Below are positions 1 through 5,164 of a stretch of DNA of 5,164 nt, piece after piece (the stretch's first letter is position 1; each line of letters starts with the position of its first letter). This DNA comes from Maritimibacter sp. Its GTDB lineage: Bacteria > Pseudomonadota > Alphaproteobacteria > Rhodobacterales > Rhodobacteraceae. The position numbers were made by a program, and so were the translations under genes. The stretch lies in NCBI GenBank assembly GCA_020441225.1, contig JAGRMP010000221.1:2799-7962 (forward strand), given 5' to 3'. The notes under the pieces were generated by a model, which saw nothing but the letters and a program-made list of their open reading frames with translations, was not told the DNA's origin and did no database searches.

Positions 1-1700
1 CGATGACGATCAACGCGACCGCGCCATGGCTGCTCGCGCTCTATATCGCGGTGGCCGAGGAACAGGGCGCCGATGTCTCCAGGCTCCAGGGCACGGTGCA
101 GAACGACCTGATCAAGGAATACCTGAGCCGCGGCACCTATGTCTGCCCGCCGAAACCCTCGCTAAGGATGATTACCGACGTCGCCGCCTATACCCGCGAG
201 CACCTGCCGAAATGGAACCCGATGAACATCTGTTCCTACCATCTGCAGGAGGCGGGGGCGACGCCCGAGGAGGAACTGGCCTTTGCGCTGGCGACCGCGA
301 CCACCGTGCTTGACGACCTTCGCGAAAAGGTGCCGGCCGACAAGTTCCCCGAGATGGTCGGGCGGATTTCGTTTTTCGTGAACGCGGGCATCCGCTTCAT
401 CACCGAGATGTCGAAGATGCGCGCCTTTGTCGATCTGTGGGACGAGATCACCGCCGAGCGCTACGGCGTGACAGAGGAGAAATACCGCCGTTTCCGCTAC
501 GGCGTGCAGGTCAATTCTCTGGGCCTCACCGAGCAGCAGCCGGAGAATAACGTCTACCGTATTCTCCTCGAAATGCTCGCGGTGACGCTGTCGAAAAAAG
601 CCCGCGCCCGCGCGGTGCAGCTCCCGGCCTGGAACGAGGCACTTGGCCTGCCGCGCCCGTGGGACCAGCAATGGTCGCTCAGGATGCAGCAGATCCTCGC
701 CTTCGAGACCGATCTGCTGGAGTTCGAGGACATTTTCGACGGCAACCCGGCCATCGAGGCCAAGGTCGAGGCGCTCAAGGCCGGTGCGCGGGCGGAGCTT
801 GCCCAGATCGACGCCATGGGCGGGGCGATGGAGGCCATCGACTACATGAAAGCGCGGCTGGTGGAGAGCAATGCCGAGCGCATCGCCCGGATCGAGGCGG
901 GCGAAACCACCGTCGTCGGCGTCAACAAATGGACCGAACACGCCCCCTCGCCGCTCACCTCCGGCCCCGAAGCGATCATGGTCGCCGACCCGGAGGCCGA
1001 GGCGGAACAGATCGCCCGGTTGCAGGCCTGGCGGGCAGAGCGCGACGACTCCGCCGTCATTGCGGCTCTGGGCGAGCTGTCGCGGGTCGCGGCCTCGGGC
1101 GAGAATATCATGCCCGCCTCCATCGCCGCGGCGAAAGCCGGGGCGACGACCGGCGAATGGGGCGACGCGGTGCGCCGGACCTTCGGCCAGTACCGGGGCC
1201 CGACCGGCGTCTCGAAAGCGCCGTCCAACCGCACCGAGGGGCTCGACGAGATCCGCACCCGGGTCGACGCGGTCTCCGATGCACTCGGGCGGCGGCTCAG
1301 GTTCCTGGTCGGCAAGCCCGGGCTCGACGGCCATTCGAACGGCGCCGAACAGATCGCCGCCCGCGCCCGCGACTGCGGCATGGATATTACCTACGAGGGT
1401 ATCCGGCTCACGCCCGAGGAGATCGTCGAAAGCGCCGAACGCGAGGGCGCCCATGTGGTGGGCCTGTCGATCCTGTCGGGCAGTCACATCCCGCTGATCG
1501 AGGAACTCATGGAGCGGATGAAAGCCGCCGGGCTCGGTCACGTGCCGGTGGTCGCCGGCGGGATCATCCCCGAGAACGACGCCGCGCGGCTCCGCGCCAT
1601 GGGCGTTGCCCGCGTCTATACGCCGAAGGATTTCAAGCTCAACGTCATCATGGACGACATCGTCACGCTCGCCGACCCGCGGCCGCGGGCGGCCGAGTGA
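1..1700 (+). CDS. ecm: Ethylmalonyl-CoA mutase, 3' part (5' end outside window)
   Basis: This is a B12-dependent mutase that converts (2R)-ethylmalonyl-CoA to (2S)-methylsuccinyl-CoA in the cytoplasmic ethylmalonyl-CoA pathway for acetyl-CoA assimilation. Visible residues are numbered from the ATG at 3, which is internal: the frame is open to the window edge and the protein begins mid-way through the catalytic barrel. Residues 1 to about 250 carry barrel motifs shared with methylmalonyl-CoA mutase. Arg43 (in SRGTY) and His80 (in SYHLQEAGA) align at a constant offset with Arg207 and His244 of the Propionibacterium enzyme. A linker at about 310-430 leads to the cobalamin domain, with KPGLDGHSNG at 438-447 (His444 is the expected lower axial cobalt ligand), SILSG at 489-493 and a GG pair at 519-520. 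The GKPGLDGHSNGAEQIA form, rather than the methylmalonyl-type GQDGHDRG, favours Ecm. About 90 N-terminal residues are probably missing, given a family length near 650. In R. sphaeroides ccr lies next to ecm, but this cannot be seen here. The gene overlaps the next by 4 bases. Confidence 0.93.
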   Translation, partial: MTINATAPWLLALYIAVAEEQGADVSRLQGTVQNDLIKEYLSRGTYVCPPKPSLRMITDVAAYTREHLPKWNPMNICSYHLQEAGATPEEELAFALATATTVLDDLREKVPADKFPEMVGRISFFVNAGIRFITEMSKMRAFVDLWDEITAERYGVTEEKYRRFRYGVQVNSLGLTEQQPENNVYRILLEMLAVTLSKKARARAVQLPAWNEALGLPRPWDQQWSLRMQQILAFETDLLEFEDIFDGNPAIEAKVEALKAGARAELAQIDAMGGAMEAIDYMKARLVESNAERIARIEAGETTVVGVNKWTEHAPSPLTSGPEAIMVADPEAEAEQIARLQAWRAERDDSAVIAALGELSRVAASGENIMPASIAAAKAGATTGEWGDAVRRTFGQYRGPTGVSKAPSNRTEGLDEIRTRVDAVSDALGRRLRFLVGKPGLDGHSNGAEQIAARARDCGMDITYEGIRLTPEEIVESAEREGAHVVGLSILSGSHIPLIEELMERMKAAGLGHVPVVAGGIIPENDAARLRAMGVARVYTPKDFKLNVIMDDIVTLADPRPRAAE

Positions 1701-1981
1701 GCGGCGGCCCGCGCGCGGTCCGGGTCCGGGTGACGGGCCGGGTCCAGGGGGTGAGTTTCCGCGCCTGGACCCAGGGGCGCGCCCGTGCGCTCGGGCTCGA
1801 CGGCTGGGTGCGAAACGAACCCGACGGATCGGTCTCGGCGCTCTTCGGAGGAGAATCATCCGCCGTCGATGAAATGCTCGAAGCCCTGCATATCGGCCCG
1901 CGCTGGGCCAATGTTACGGGATTAGAGGTCGCTGAAATGGAAATATCCCAGGTTCCGCCCGGATTCCGAATAACCCGGTGA
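1697..1981 (+). CDS. Acylphosphatase, 94 aa
   Basis: This small cytoplasmic enzyme hydrolyses acyl phosphates to a carboxylate and phosphate; its physiological substrate in bacteria is generally unclear. The frame shows the full signature: V-T-G-R-VQGVSFR at residues 12-22, with Arg22 as the phosphate-binding catalytic arginine, then LGLDGWVRN at 32-40 with Asn40 orienting the nucleophilic water, then DGSV at 43-46 and a closing PPGFRI near the C-terminus. Ser replaces the more usual Gly in VQGVGFR, which should be tolerated. Length matches the 90-100 aa family norm. GTG at 1697 is chosen because it overlaps the ecm stop as GTGA, a classic coupling arrangement, and leaves about 7 residues before the first beta strand. 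The longer in-frame extension upstream is an out-of-frame reading of ecm. The second half uses AT-rich codons (GGA, TTA at 1922, ATA at 1943 and 1970) unlike ecm. Whether it serves the ethylmalonyl-CoA pathway or is only co-transcribed is unknown. Confidence 0.93.
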   Translation: MSGGPRAVRVRVTGRVQGVSFRAWTQGRARALGLDGWVRNEPDGSVSALFGGESSAVDEMLEALHIGPRWANVTGLEVAEMEISQVPPGFRITR

Positions 1982-2004
1982 AACCCTGAGAATTAAAGGG
2001 TTTC
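1980..2004 (+). terminator. Weak hairpin at acylphosphatase stop, possible terminator
   Basis: A perfect 8-base inverted repeat (GAAACCCT at 1980-1987, AGGGTTTC at 1997-2004) flanks a 9-base A-rich loop and overlaps the TGA stop of the acylphosphatase gene. There is no proper T-tract after it, so it is at best a weak or factor-assisted terminator for the ecm transcript, or an RNA-stabilising 3' hairpin. Confidence 0.3.
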
Positions 2005-2162
2005 CATACCCTCCCAGGTGACGTGTTCGCGTTTTCTTCCCGGGTATTCTCCAATCTGGCTTACACATTTCCCACAAATCCTCTTTTAAACGATTTCCGT
2101 GCCTGTTATCACGCGGTGAATACCCAAGGTTTATCCGAACCCGAAATCCCACGGAGATCCCC
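1982..2162 (+). promoter_or_regulatory. AT-enriched upstream region of the H-NS-family gene
   Basis: This 181-base gap is about 52% A+T, clearly richer than the flanking ecm gene. It probably holds the promoter for the H-NS-family gene. The best -10-like match is TTTAAA at 2085-2090, with a loose -35 candidate around 2060-2066 (CTTACAC); neither is a strong consensus. GGGTATTC at 2042-2049 is inverted as GAATACCC at 2118-2125, which may be chance. The ribosome binding site GGAG lies at 2153-2156, 6 bases before the ATG. H-NS-type proteins favour AT-rich DNA, so autoregulation here is plausible (inference). Confidence 0.35.
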
Positions 2163-2519
2163 ATGAAAACCGACCTGAAGCAGATGACGCGCAAGCAACT
2201 GGAAAAATTGCGTGGCGATGTCGATGCTGCGCTGAAGGCGCTCGACGCGAAGGATAAAAAGGCCGCGCTCAAGGCGGCGCAGGCCGCCGCGAAGGCGCAT
2301 GGGTTTTCTCTCGATGAACTGACCACTGGAAAGCCCGGGGAAAAACCTGCCCCCCGTGCGCGCAAAGCCCGGAAAAACGACGACGGCCGGGCAAAAGTCG
2401 CGCCGAAATACCGCAGCCCGAGTGATCCGGAACAAACCTGGTCGGGCCGCGGCCGCGCCCCCGGCTGGATGGTTGCCCATCTCGAAGCCGGCGGTCAAAA
2501 GGACGACCTCGCCATCTGA
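2163..2519 (+). CDS. H-NS-family nucleoid-associated protein (HvrA/Spb-like)
   Basis: This is a small basic DNA-binding protein of the H-NS histone-like family, expected to bind AT-rich or curved DNA as an oligomer and to act as a global regulator or silencer. Residues 1-46 are charged, Ala/Lys/Leu-rich and helical, fitting the N-terminal oligomerisation coiled coil. Residues 55-80 form a basic, Pro/Arg/Lys-rich linker. The C-terminal DNA-binding domain is clear: KYRSPSDPEQTWSGRGRAPGW at 82-102, containing the family's TWSGRGR loop (92-98) that inserts into the minor groove, and the protein ends in DDLAI. The 118 aa length is slightly above that of typical HvrA proteins. The ATG at 2163 has GGAG 6 bases upstream. 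The gene stands alone, with a 181-base gap before it and an intrinsic terminator after it. R. capsulatus HvrA regulates photosynthesis genes and Spb in R. sphaeroides is a related regulator, but the neighbours here do not show orthology, so no symbol is given. Confidence 0.92.
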   Translation: MKTDLKQMTRKQLEKLRGDVDAALKALDAKDKKAALKAAQAAAKAHGFSLDELTTGKPGEKPAPRARKARKNDDGRAKVAPKYRSPSDPEQTWSGRGRAPGWMVAHLEAGGQKDDLAI

Positions 2520-2548
2520 AGTCGGGAGTCTCAAAGAGTATTGCGTGC

Positions 2549-2583
2549 GAAGGGGCCGTCACCGCGGCCCTTTCTTGTTATTA
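2549..2583 (+). terminator. Intrinsic terminator of the H-NS-family gene
   Basis: A 10-pair stem (2549-2558 with 2565-2574, core GGGCCG/CGGCCC, one G-U pair) encloses a 6-base loop and is followed by the T-rich run TTGTTATTA. The downstream arm itself ends in TTT. It lies 29 bases after the stop at 2519, a classic rho-independent terminator that isolates this gene from the deoD group. Confidence 0.85.
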
Positions 2584-2735
2584 ATCGCAATCTGAGCGGG
2601 GGATCGGAGCCGAACACCTGGCATGTCCTCGTGCGGGATTTTCACGGCTTTGTTTCTCCATGCGCCGCACCGGAACCGATCCGGTCACTGTCACTGCGAA
2701 TCCGGCGGTTCTGCGTGTTTTCCGCGGGAATAAAC

Positions 2736-2777
2736 TTGTGATTGCAGACTTATCCCGGCGTACAATTGAAATATAAT
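2736..2777 (+). promoter_or_regulatory. Candidate promoter for the deoD operon
   Basis: The AT-rich island contains a perfect TATAAT at 2772-2777 and a near-consensus TACAAT at 2761-2766. Possible -35 partners are TTGTGA at 2736-2741 (19 bases from TACAAT) and the weaker TTATCC at 2750-2755 (16 bases from TATAAT). If TATAAT is used, the deoD leader would be roughly 145 nt. Neither pairing has both good hexamers and ideal spacing, so the exact site is uncertain. A second, weaker -10-like TATGAT lies at 2897-2902, close to the gene. Confidence 0.35.
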
Positions 2778-2914
2778 GCGGCGCGCGCCCGCGCGGCCCC
2801 TCCTCCGCTGAGCGGATCTGCACGGCTCATCGTCCCAGGACGCCCGATTTCCCCTCCCGGGGGGCGGATCGCGCTACCCTTCCCGGCGGGGCACGTTATG
2901 ATCCGGGCCGAAAC

Positions 2915-2920
2915 AGGAGG
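2915..2920 (+). promoter_or_regulatory. Strong Shine-Dalgarno of deoD
   Basis: AGGAGG, a near-perfect match to the anti-Shine-Dalgarno, lies 8 bases before the ATG at 2929. It fixes the deoD start and marks the beginning of an efficiently translated operon. Confidence 0.85.
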
Positions 2921-2928
2921 GATAGCCC

Positions 2929-3633
2929 ATGACCATTCATATCGGGGCCCAGCCGGGCCAGATTGCCGGAACCGTTCTGATGCCGGGCGATCCCTACCGC
3001 GCGCGTTGGGCCGCGGACAATTTTCTCCAAGGCGCCGAGCTGATCAACGAAACCCGCGGCATGCTCGGGTTCACCGGCACCTGGCGCGGCAACCCGGTGA
3101 CGATCCAGGGTTCGGGCATGGGCATGCCGTCGCTCTCGATCTACGCCAACGAGCTGATCCGCGATTACGGCGCCCGCACCCTCATCCGGATCGGCTCCTG
3201 CGGTGCGATGCAGGCGCATGTGAACCTGCGGGACGTGGTGCTGGCGATGACCTCGACCACGCTCGCGACCCCCTCCTCGGGCATGTTCCGCGAGCTCAAT
3301 TTCGCCCCCTGCGCCGATTACGGGCTGCTCGCCGCCGCCCATGCCGCCGCCAAGGCGAAGGGCGTCGCGACCCATGTGGGCGGGATCTATTCCTCGGATG
3401 TCTTCTACGACGAACGCCCGGACCTCACCGAACAGATGACCCGCCACGGGGTGCTCGCGGTCGAGATGGAGGCGGCCGAGCTCTACATCCTCGCCGCCCG
3501 CTACGGGGTGCGCGCGCTGGCCGTGCTCACCGTTTCCGACAGCCTCGTGACCGGCGAGGCGCTGCCCTCGGATCAGCGCGAGCAGAGCTTCGGCGACATG
3601 GTGGAAATCGCCCTCGAAGCCGCGTTTGCCTGA
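2929..3633 (+). CDS. deoD: Purine nucleoside phosphorylase, DeoD type
   Basis: This cytoplasmic enzyme phosphorolyses purine (deoxy)nucleosides to the free base and (deoxy)ribose 1-phosphate in nucleoside salvage and catabolism; the family is usually hexameric. The 234 residues match the roughly 239 aa E. coli enzyme, and key positions fall at the same numbers: His4, Gly20 and Arg24 in MPGDPYRA, Arg87 and Ser90 in RIGSCGA (phosphate site), Glu179-Met180-Glu181 in VEMEAAE (ribose site), Asp204 in VSDS (purine N7 protonation) and Arg217 in DQRE. This residue set indicates an active enzyme of the DeoD type rather than the trimeric PunA type. Nothing is missing or truncated. The start is set by AGGAGG 8 bases upstream. 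No deoA, deoB or deoC is adjacent; instead a peptidase gene follows after 9 bases, so the usual deo operon logic does not apply in this window. Confidence 0.97.
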   Translation: MTIHIGAQPGQIAGTVLMPGDPYRARWAADNFLQGAELINETRGMLGFTGTWRGNPVTIQGSGMGMPSLSIYANELIRDYGARTLIRIGSCGAMQAHVNLRDVVLAMTSTTLATPSSGMFRELNFAPCADYGLLAAAHAAAKAKGVATHVGGIYSSDVFYDERPDLTEQMTRHGVLAVEMEAAELYILAARYGVRALAVLTVSDSLVTGEALPSDQREQSFGDMVEIALEAAFA

Positions 3634-3642
3634 GGTCTGCAC

Positions 3643-4860
3643 ATGGATACGAACGAAAAACTCGACCGCCTCGCGCGGCTTGCCGTGGGCTTCGGCCTGG
3701 GCCTGAAACCCGGGCAGGAGCTGATCCTGACCGCCGATATCGGCGCGCGCGATCTCGTGGCCCGGATCACCCGCGAGGCCTATGCGGCGGGGGCGACCCA
3801 TGTCACCGCGCTCTACGGCGACGATGCGACGACGCTGGCGAAATACACCCATGGCTCCGACCAGGCGATCGATACCGCGCCGGGGTGGCTGTTCGACGCC
3901 ATGGCCGGCGCCTTAAACGCCGGCGCCGCCCGGCTCGCCATCGCCGGCGACACGCCCGGGCTGCTCGCGGGCCAGGATCCGGCCCGTGTCGCCCGCGCCA
4001 ACATCGCCCAGGCCAAGGCGCGCAAGCCGATGCTGAACGCCATCGTCTCGGGCAAGGTGAACTGGAATATCGTCCCCTTCGTGACCGAGGGCTGGGCGCA
4101 CCAGGTCTTCCCCGGCCTCACCCGGGGCGTGGCGGTCGAGCGGCTGTGGGAGCATGTGTTCGAAGCGCTGCGGCTCGACAAGCCCGGCGACCCGGTCGCG
4201 GCCTGGCAGGCGCATTTCGACGAGCTTGCCCGGCGGCGGGACATCCTCAACGCGGCCCGCTACGATGCGCTGCAGTTCGAGGGCGGCGGCACCGATCTGA
4301 CCGTCGGCCTCGCCAGCGGGCACCGCTGGGTCGGCGGCGGCAACACGCTGGCCGATGGCACGCATTATGCGCCGAACCTGCCCACCGAAGAGGTCTTCAC
4401 CATGCCCGACCGCGCCCGCACCCAGGGCCGCGCGGTGTTCACCAAGCCCTCGGTCATCGGCGGGACCATTGTCGAGGGGCTGGTGGTGGAATTCGAGGCC
4501 GGCAAGGCGGTGAAGATCGAGGCCGAGACCGGCGCGGAAGTGGCGCGGAAACACTTCACCACCGACGACGGCGCCAGCCATCTGGGCGAGGTGGCGCTGG
4601 TCGCCGAAAGCTCGCCCATCGCCCGCTCGGGGGTGCTCTATTTCAACACGCTCTTCGACGAGAACGCGGCCTGCCACATCGCCTTCGGCAACGCCTATGC
4701 GATGAACCTGGACCCGGGGGCCGACCCGGGCGACGCAGGCATGAACGAAAGCCAGATCCACCACGACTGCATGATCGGGGGGCCCGAGATCCGGGTCACC
4801 GGGATCGCCGCCGACGGCGCGCGGCATCCGATCATGGAACAGGGCGAATTTGTAATCTGA
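3643..4860 (+). CDS. M29-family metallo-aminopeptidase (AmpS/AmpT type)
   Basis: This is a cytoplasmic dinuclear-metal aminopeptidase that removes N-terminal residues from peptides, with broad specificity in the family. At 405 aa it is close to the 408-415 aa norm. The metal ligands known from Thermus AmpT line up by residue number: Glu250 in LPTEEVF, Glu316 in SHLGE and His345 in CHIAF, followed by His373 and Asp375 in ESQIHHD, which are 3 positions earlier than in the Thermus enzyme. Tyr352 in GNAY fits the catalytic tyrosine. The N-terminal half (1 to about 190) is the less conserved domain. GAGG at 3632-3635, overlapping the deoD stop, is the ribosome binding site 7 bases before the ATG, pointing to translational coupling. 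The same fold includes the iron dioxygenase NicX (2,5-dihydroxypyridine cleavage), but the complete peptidase ligand set favours a peptidase. No signal peptide is visible. One TTA codon (3913) is unusual for this GC-rich gene. Confidence 0.92.
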   Translation: MDTNEKLDRLARLAVGFGLGLKPGQELILTADIGARDLVARITREAYAAGATHVTALYGDDATTLAKYTHGSDQAIDTAPGWLFDAMAGALNAGAARLAIAGDTPGLLAGQDPARVARANIAQAKARKPMLNAIVSGKVNWNIVPFVTEGWAHQVFPGLTRGVAVERLWEHVFEALRLDKPGDPVAAWQAHFDELARRRDILNAARYDALQFEGGGTDLTVGLASGHRWVGGGNTLADGTHYAPNLPTEEVFTMPDRARTQGRAVFTKPSVIGGTIVEGLVVEFEAGKAVKIEAETGAEVARKHFTTDDGASHLGEVALVAESSPIARSGVLYFNTLFDENAACHIAFGNAYAMNLDPGADPGDAGMNESQIHHDCMIGGPEIRVTGIAADGARHPIMEQGEFVI

Positions 4861-4869
4861 GGACGACAC

Positions 4870-5164
4870 ATGAAGATGCGTAAACTGGGCCGGCACGGCC
4901 CCGAGGTCTCGGCCATTTCGCTGGGCGCGATGAGCTTCGGCGGGTTTTTCGGGCCCACCACACGCGAGGAAAGTTTCGCCACGCTCGATGCGGCGATGGA
5001 AATGGGGATCAGTTTCCTCGACACGTCCAACATATACGGGCCCTATACCTCGGAAGAGGTGATCGGGGCCTGGCAAGCGGACCGGGGCAAGCGGTTCAAG
5101 ATCGCGACCAAGGCGGGCATCGTCATCGGCGCGCCGCGCGGCACGGTGGACAATTCCGAACCCT
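4870..5164 (+). CDS. Aldo/keto reductase, N-terminal part (cut by window end)
   Basis: This is the start of an NADPH-dependent aldo/keto reductase, a TIM-barrel oxidoreductase that reduces aldehydes or ketones. The 98 visible residues begin MKMRKLGRHGPEVSAISLGA, a typical AKR opening. They continue with MSFGG (21-25), then FLDTSNIYG (49-57) holding the catalytic Asp51 and Tyr56, SEEVIG (61-66), and Lys81 in ATKAG, the third member of the catalytic tetrad; the His lies beyond the window. DTSNIYG replaces the more common DTAxxYG without loss of key residues. It resembles the YajO/Tas-like AKR groups, but the substrate cannot be assigned. GAGGA at 4859-4863, overlapping the preceding stop, lies 6 bases before the ATG, and the gap to the peptidase gene is 9 bases, so it is the third gene of the operon. 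A second in-frame ATG at 4876 is a less likely start. Confidence 0.92.
   Translation, partial: MKMRKLGRHGPEVSAISLGAMSFGGFFGPTTREESFATLDAAMEMGISFLDTSNIYGPYTSEEVIGAWQADRGKRFKIATKAGIVIGAPRGTVDNSEP

Larger units (their letters stand above)
2584..2928. other. 345-base intergenic region with no credible gene
   Basis: Between the terminator and deoD I find no reading frame with a ribosome binding site or a recognisable product. The stretch contains a short inverted repeat ACCGG/CCGGT (2669-2673 and 2681-2685), a tandem TCACTG repeat (2685-2696), an AT-rich island (about 2728-2777) and then a very GC-rich leader including a short CGCGC/GCGCG hairpin (2782-2795) and a C-run/G-run dyad around 2851-2864. 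No riboswitch class or small RNA is recognised. Confidence 0.6.

Noticed and set aside
3..5. ATG at the left edge as the start of the mutase gene
   Set aside because: The family has about 90 more residues upstream, and this Met sits inside a conserved barrel strand. The gene simply enters from outside the window.
162..1859. Long open frame on the - strand opposite ecm and the acylphosphatase gene
   Set aside because: It is rich in Arg, Gly, Pro and His, matches no family I recognise, and lies opposite a gene with clear conserved motifs. Such frames are expected antisense to GC-rich coding DNA.
2042..2125. Inverted pair GGGTATTC / GAATACCC as a regulator operator
   Set aside because: The 8-base arms are 68 bases apart. 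A match of this size is fairly likely by chance in 180 bases, and no known regulator motif fits.
2541..2741. Small + strand frame starting inside the terminator region
   Set aside because: It begins at a TTG within the terminator area, has no ribosome binding site and no recognisable product.
2581..2823. 80-residue frame on the - strand in the intergenic region
   Set aside because: It has a GTG start without a convincing Shine-Dalgarno, an Arg-rich composition and no family resemblance, and it overlaps the candidate promoter of deoD.
2742..4883. 713-residue open frame on the + strand across deoD and the peptidase gene
   Set aside because: It is an Arg/Gly/Pro/Ala-rich out-of-frame reading of two genes whose catalytic residues are intact in other frames, and it has no Shine-Dalgarno at its start.
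3913..5076. 387-residue open frame on the - strand opposite the peptidase and reductase genes
   Set aside because: It has a biased composition, no recognisable domain, and crosses a clear operon junction on the other strand.

Overview
The window looks like a chromosomal segment of a GC-rich alphaproteobacterium, most likely from the Rhodobacteraceae/Paracoccaceae (inference). The reasons are strongly G/C-ending codons in most genes, an ethylmalonyl-CoA mutase (the marker enzyme of the ethylmalonyl-CoA pathway, well known from Rhodobacter and Methylobacterium), and an H-NS-family protein with the HvrA/Spb-type C-terminus typical of that group. All recognisable genes lie on the + strand. I see no mobile element, CRISPR array, tRNA, rRNA or phage gene.

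Region 1 (1-1981) holds the 3' part of ecm, whose 5' end lies outside the window. It is followed, with a 4-base overlap, by a small acylphosphatase gene that starts with GTG. Base composition becomes more AT-rich in the second half of the acylphosphatase gene, and this continues through the next intergenic stretch. A small hairpin overlaps the acylphosphatase stop codon.

Region 2 (1982-2583) is a single-gene unit. An AT-enriched upstream region leads to a 118-residue H-NS/HvrA-like nucleoid-associated protein, which is followed by a convincing intrinsic terminator.

Region 3 (2584-2928) is about 345 bases without a credible gene. It contains an AT-rich island with TACAAT and TATAAT hexamers (possible promoter for the genes downstream), a GC-rich leader, and a strong Shine-Dalgarno sequence just before deoD.

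Region 4 (2929-5164) is a tightly packed probable operon: deoD (purine nucleoside phosphorylase), an M29-family metallo-aminopeptidase, and the start of an aldo/keto reductase cut by the window end. Both internal junctions have 9-base gaps with a Shine-Dalgarno sequence built into the preceding stop codon. Together these genes suggest central carbon assimilation (ecm), nucleoid or global regulation (H-NS family), and salvage or catabolism of nucleosides and peptides. The content is mostly ordinary core metabolism. The points worth a second look are the gene pairings and the regulatory intergenic regions, and I found no clear sign of a wholly new system.
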